The position numbers and the translations under genes are program-made. The notes under the pieces were generated by a model. That model was not told where the DNA came from. It saw nothing but the letters and a program-made list of their open reading frames with translations, and made no database searches. 7,679 nucleotides of DNA from an uncultured Prevotellaceae bacterium (GTDB taxonomy: Bacteria; Bacteroidota; Bacteroidia; Bacteroidales; Bacteroidaceae): contig CAMYYX010000080.1 in assembly GCA_947303695.1 (NCBI GenBank), positions 1 through 7,679 on the forward strand, given 5' to 3'. This document shows positions 5,731-7,679 of the stretch, one piece after another (the first letter of the stretch is position 1; each line of letters opens with the position of its first letter).

Positions 5731-6614
5731 TTTCTATCTGAAAGCATCATACCAATGATAATGAGCAGGCTACCGAGGAGGAACCAAAGGGTAATCCGCT
5801 CGTGGAGAAGCCACCAGGCAAAGAGGATGGTGGTAATGGGGTTGAAATACACCCAGTTGGTAGCCACTATCGCACCCAGTTTGCCGATTACCCAGTTCCA
5901 CATGACGAAGCAAAGCATTGAGGCAACCACACTGAGGAACAGCAGGTTCCATAGAACTTCAGGCTGCAGGATGACCTCCATCGGAGGAAATCCCGGTACC
6001 ACAAAATAATAAGGTATAATGGTGATAAGTCCATAAATGAACACCTTGCGCGTGATGAAAAGCGTATCGTAACGCTGCAATGCGGGTTTCATCAGCAACG
6101 AATAGAAGGCCCAGCAGAGGCAGGCGCCAAAAGCGAGCAAATCGCCTAAAGGTGACAGATGCAAAACAAAATGCCCGTTCAGCACCACTACCGCCATTCC
6201 CAAACAGGCTATCAACGAACCGATGGTCTGTAGTTTGGTGATATGCTCTGTATGACGATAAACGATGGCCACAAGCAGCATGGCAAACAGCGGGCAAGTA
6301 CATACAATGAGTGAGGAGTTGGTAGCCGTGGTGTAGAGCATTGAGGCGTTCTCCGTCAGGAAATACAAAGAGCCGCCTGTGATTCCCAACAACACCATCA
6401 GGGCCTCATCGCGCCACGAATCGGCAAACAGCTTGAACCGTCGGGTCACCAGGCAACCTACTACCATCAGCACATAAGCGACGATGAAACGCAACGTGAA
6501 TATCTGTGCCGGGGAAAACCCATGTTGAAGCAGTATCTTCGTAAACACAAAGGTACTTCCCCAAATGGCTACCGTCAGGAAAGCTACAAAATGATATCCA
6601 ATCGCAGGCATCAT
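5715..6614 (-). CDS. EamA/DMT-superfamily transporter
   Basis: This 299-residue inner-membrane protein is of normal length for the drug/metabolite transporter superfamily. About ten hydrophobic helices are visible, at roughly 5-26, 36-55, 70-90, 98-119, 127-145, 155-176, 188-206, 222-240, 248-269 and 275-292, arranged as two EamA repeats. Typical signatures are AIWGSTFVFTKILL in helix 1, LRFIVAYVLM in helix 2, and NPITTILFAWWLLHERIT near the end of the second repeat. Family members export amino acids, nucleosides or small metabolites, and the aromatic amino-acid exporter YddG belongs here; the substrate of this one cannot be read from the sequence. The start is one of two adjacent ATG codons. 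It lies 24 bases after the PheC-like gene and 16 before the GH27 gene, consistent with one operon. The stop codon is part of a TTAGTTAA repeat. Confidence 0.92.
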   Translation of the reverse strand: MMPAIGYHFVAFLTVAIWGSTFVFTKILLQHGFSPAQIFTLRFIVAYVLMVVGCLVTRRFKLFADSWRDEALMVLLGITGGSLYFLTENASMLYTTATNSSLIVCTCPLFAMLLVAIVYRHTEHITKLQTIGSLIACLGMAVVVLNGHFVLHLSPLGDLLAFGACLCWAFYSLLMKPALQRYDTLFITRKVFIYGLITIIPYYFVVPGFPPMEVILQPEVLWNLLFLSVVASMLCFVMWNWVIGKLGAIVATNWVYFNPITTILFAWWLLHERITLWFLLGSLLIIIGMMLSDRKKLIN

Positions 6615-6622
6615 GTTTAATG

Positions 6623-6650
6623 GGTTAGCGGTTAAAGGTTAGCGGTTAGC
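6623..6650. repeat. Four copies of GGTTAGC (one variant) at the PheC-like/EamA junction
   Basis: GGTTAGC, GGTTAAA, GGTTAGC, GGTTAGC form a 4 x 7 bp array. It overlaps the last four codons of the upstream gene: GACGCTAACCGCTAA on the minus strand gives D-A-N-R-stop. Confidence 0.85.
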
Positions 6651-7478
6651 GTCAAATACCAATCCATATTTCTCATGTAATTGGCGGAGAGAACCGTCGG
6701 CCGTCATCTGACGAATGACATCGTTCACCAACTGTAGCAGATCGTCCTGTCCCTTCCGCATCAGCACACCGATTTTACCTTGCGTAAATGGTTCGTTCAG
6801 GAGTGGAGCTGCAAGCCGAGAGTCAGCCTTTACATAATATGGAGCCTCCGTAATCTCGGTTATCATCACGTCGGCTTGTCCTTCTGCTACCAATGTAGGT
6901 ATTTCCTCGTTCTTTGGGTGAACGATGATGGTTGCATGGGTCAGGTTCTCGTTGGCGAACTTCTCATTCAACCCTCCTGGATTCACCATCACACGCACTT
7001 CGGGCTTGTCCATATCGGCCAGCGTTTGATAGCGGTCGGCCTCCGAGGCACGACAAAGGATGGTCTTTCCGTTAGCCAGATAGCCATCACTCATGAGCAT
7101 CGTCTCTCGCCGTGCATCTGTGATGGTGATACCCCCGATGGCAAGATCGAATAGCTGTGGTTCGGCCAACACATCAGCAGTCAGCGTGGGCCATGAGGTC
7201 TTGACGAACTCTATTCCTACTCCCAACCGTGCTGCAATCTGTTGAGCCATATCGATTCCGAACCCCCAGTATTCGCCAGTCTCAGGTTCACAGAAGGAGA
7301 GCGGTCGGTAGTCACCTGTGGTTCCGATAAGAATCTTTCCACGCTGTTGAATCCGTTCGATGGTTGGCTGCGACGAAGGGTTGTCGTCGTTTGACGAACA
7401 CAACACAAAGGTAGCTGTACCGCATACCAACAAAGCGGTAATCAGCAACCAGGTCTTTAGATTATTTAATTTATTCAT
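6639..7478 (-). CDS. Periplasmic solute-binding-fold protein, cyclohexadienyl dehydratase (PheC)-like
   Basis: The 279-residue protein has an amino-terminal hydrophobic segment (10-27) and then the bacterial family 3 solute-binding fold. C27 in FVLCSSNDDN may be a lipidation site, but the lipobox is atypical. The body matches cyclohexadienyl dehydratase, which converts prephenate to phenylpyruvate and arogenate to phenylalanine, better than an amino-acid binding protein. Matching motifs are RGKILIGTTGDYRPLSF (46-62), TSWPTL (94-99), GGITIT..R (115-123), VNPGGLNEKFA..NL (165-179) and ADVMITEITEA (202-212). By alignment from memory, E211 matches the catalytic glutamate E173 of Pseudomonas aeruginosa PheC, and R123 or R124 the carboxylate-binding arginine. 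No ABC permease or ATPase gene is adjacent, which also favours an enzyme. The alternative is an orphan amino-acid binding lipoprotein. A GGAG motif lies six bases before the ATG. Confidence 0.88.
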   Translation of the reverse strand: MNKLNNLKTWLLITALLVCGTATFVLCSSNDDNPSSQPTIERIQQRGKILIGTTGDYRPLSFCEPETGEYWGFGIDMAQQIAARLGVGIEFVKTSWPTLTADVLAEPQLFDLAIGGITITDARRETMLMSDGYLANGKTILCRASEADRYQTLADMDKPEVRVMVNPGGLNEKFANENLTHATIIVHPKNEEIPTLVAEGQADVMITEITEAPYYVKADSRLAAPLLNEPFTQGKIGVLMRKGQDDLLQLVNDVIRQMTADGSLRQLHEKYGLVFDANR

Positions 7479-7497
7479 TTACTCTCCATTTTGTTTG

Positions 7498-7505
7498 CAA
7501 AGATA
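7498..7505 (-). promoter_or_regulatory. Bacteroidetes -7 box for the PheC-like/EamA/GH27 unit
   Basis: On the minus strand this reads TATCTTTG, with 19 bases between it and the ATG at 7478. No clear TTTG lies 19-21 bp upstream. It is the only promoter-like box I can see for the three minus-strand genes that follow. Confidence 0.7.
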
Positions 7506-7589
7506 AGAAAAAAAATACAATCCATAATGGAAAAAATGGACGAAAATCATGAGTTTTGGGTAATTTTCTGTGAACTTTTGAGATTTTTG

Positions 7590-7621
7590 TTTGAACGATT
7601 TGAGAATTATGTATATCTTTG
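7590..7621 (+). promoter_or_regulatory. Near-consensus Bacteroidetes promoter for the gene at the right edge
   Basis: TTTG at 7590-7593 and TATCTTTG at 7614-7621 are separated by exactly 20 bp, matching the -33/-7 consensus for Bacteroidetes housekeeping promoters. Transcription should start near 7628, giving a leader of about 45 bases before the ATG at 7673. This is the best promoter in the window. The 194-bp gap between the two divergent genes otherwise holds only AT-rich sequence and a small inverted repeat, TCCATAATGGA (7521-7531). Confidence 0.75.
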
Positions 7622-7672
7622 TGCTTGAATCTAAATAATTATAGTTTCAAAAACTAAGATATCCGCAACAAC

Positions 7673-7679
7673 ATGAAAC
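7673..7679 (+). CDS. Start of an unidentified gene, cut by the window edge
   Basis: Only ATG AAA C is present (Met-Lys...). It is called as a gene start because a near-consensus promoter lies 45-80 bases upstream on the same strand and because MK is a common beginning for exported Bacteroidetes proteins. Its identity cannot be told from this window. Confidence 0.45.

Noticed and set aside
6639..7478. Substrate-binding component of a complete amino-acid ABC transporter operon
   Set aside because: No permease or ATPase gene follows; the next genes are a DMT transporter and a glycosidase, and the motifs fit cyclohexadienyl dehydratase better.

Overview
The window looks like a Bacteroidetes chromosome, most likely a Prevotella-type gut or rumen bacterium. 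Three things point there. Several genes have upstream -7 boxes of the TAnnTTTG type used by the Bacteroidetes housekeeping sigma factor. Shine-Dalgarno sequences are mostly absent. The large glycosidase ends in a short 'IYDLSGRRV...GIYINNGKK' tail of the kind common in secreted Prevotella proteins. Gene assignments come from reading motifs by eye and from memory of the families; no search was run.

Layout. Positions 1-1453 (minus strand) hold a tight three-gene unit, read from right to left: a cysteine-rich DUF3795 protein, a GNAT acetyltransferase fused to a C-terminal zinc ribbon (ATGA overlap with the gene before it), and the first 78 codons of a helical, HEAT-like protein cut by the window edge. 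Positions 1454-1649 contain no gene but carry a tandem array of small hairpins joined by a constant GGGAGTTA linker, followed by inverted ACTCCT repeats. Positions 1650-2687 (minus) encode a cytosolic type I L-asparaginase. It diverges from a small three-helix membrane protein of the DUF4491 family (2815-3102, plus). The shared intergenic region holds two exact four-copy heptamer arrays and two -7 boxes.

Positions 3209-7478 (minus) hold three closely spaced genes that probably share one promoter at about 7500. First is a periplasmic solute-binding-fold protein whose sequence resembles cyclohexadienyl dehydratase (PheC) more than an ordinary amino-acid binding protein. Next is a ten-helix EamA/DMT exporter. 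Last is a secreted GH27 alpha-galactosidase-type enzyme carrying a duplicated NPCBM-like module that appears to be nested inside its C-terminal beta-sandwich. The enzyme also contains an in-frame REP-like insertion. At the right edge a near-consensus promoter (TTTG, 20 bp, TATCTTTG) drives a plus-strand gene of which only the first codons are present.

The strongest non-gene signal is a family of short-period repeats, mostly heptamers in four copies, found at most intergenic junctions. In three cases the repeat supplies the stop codon of the gene running into it. The PheC-like protein beside a DMT exporter, the nested GH27 architecture and the hairpin array are the items most worth following up. 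No CRISPR array, tRNA, rRNA, insertion sequence or obvious defence system is visible.
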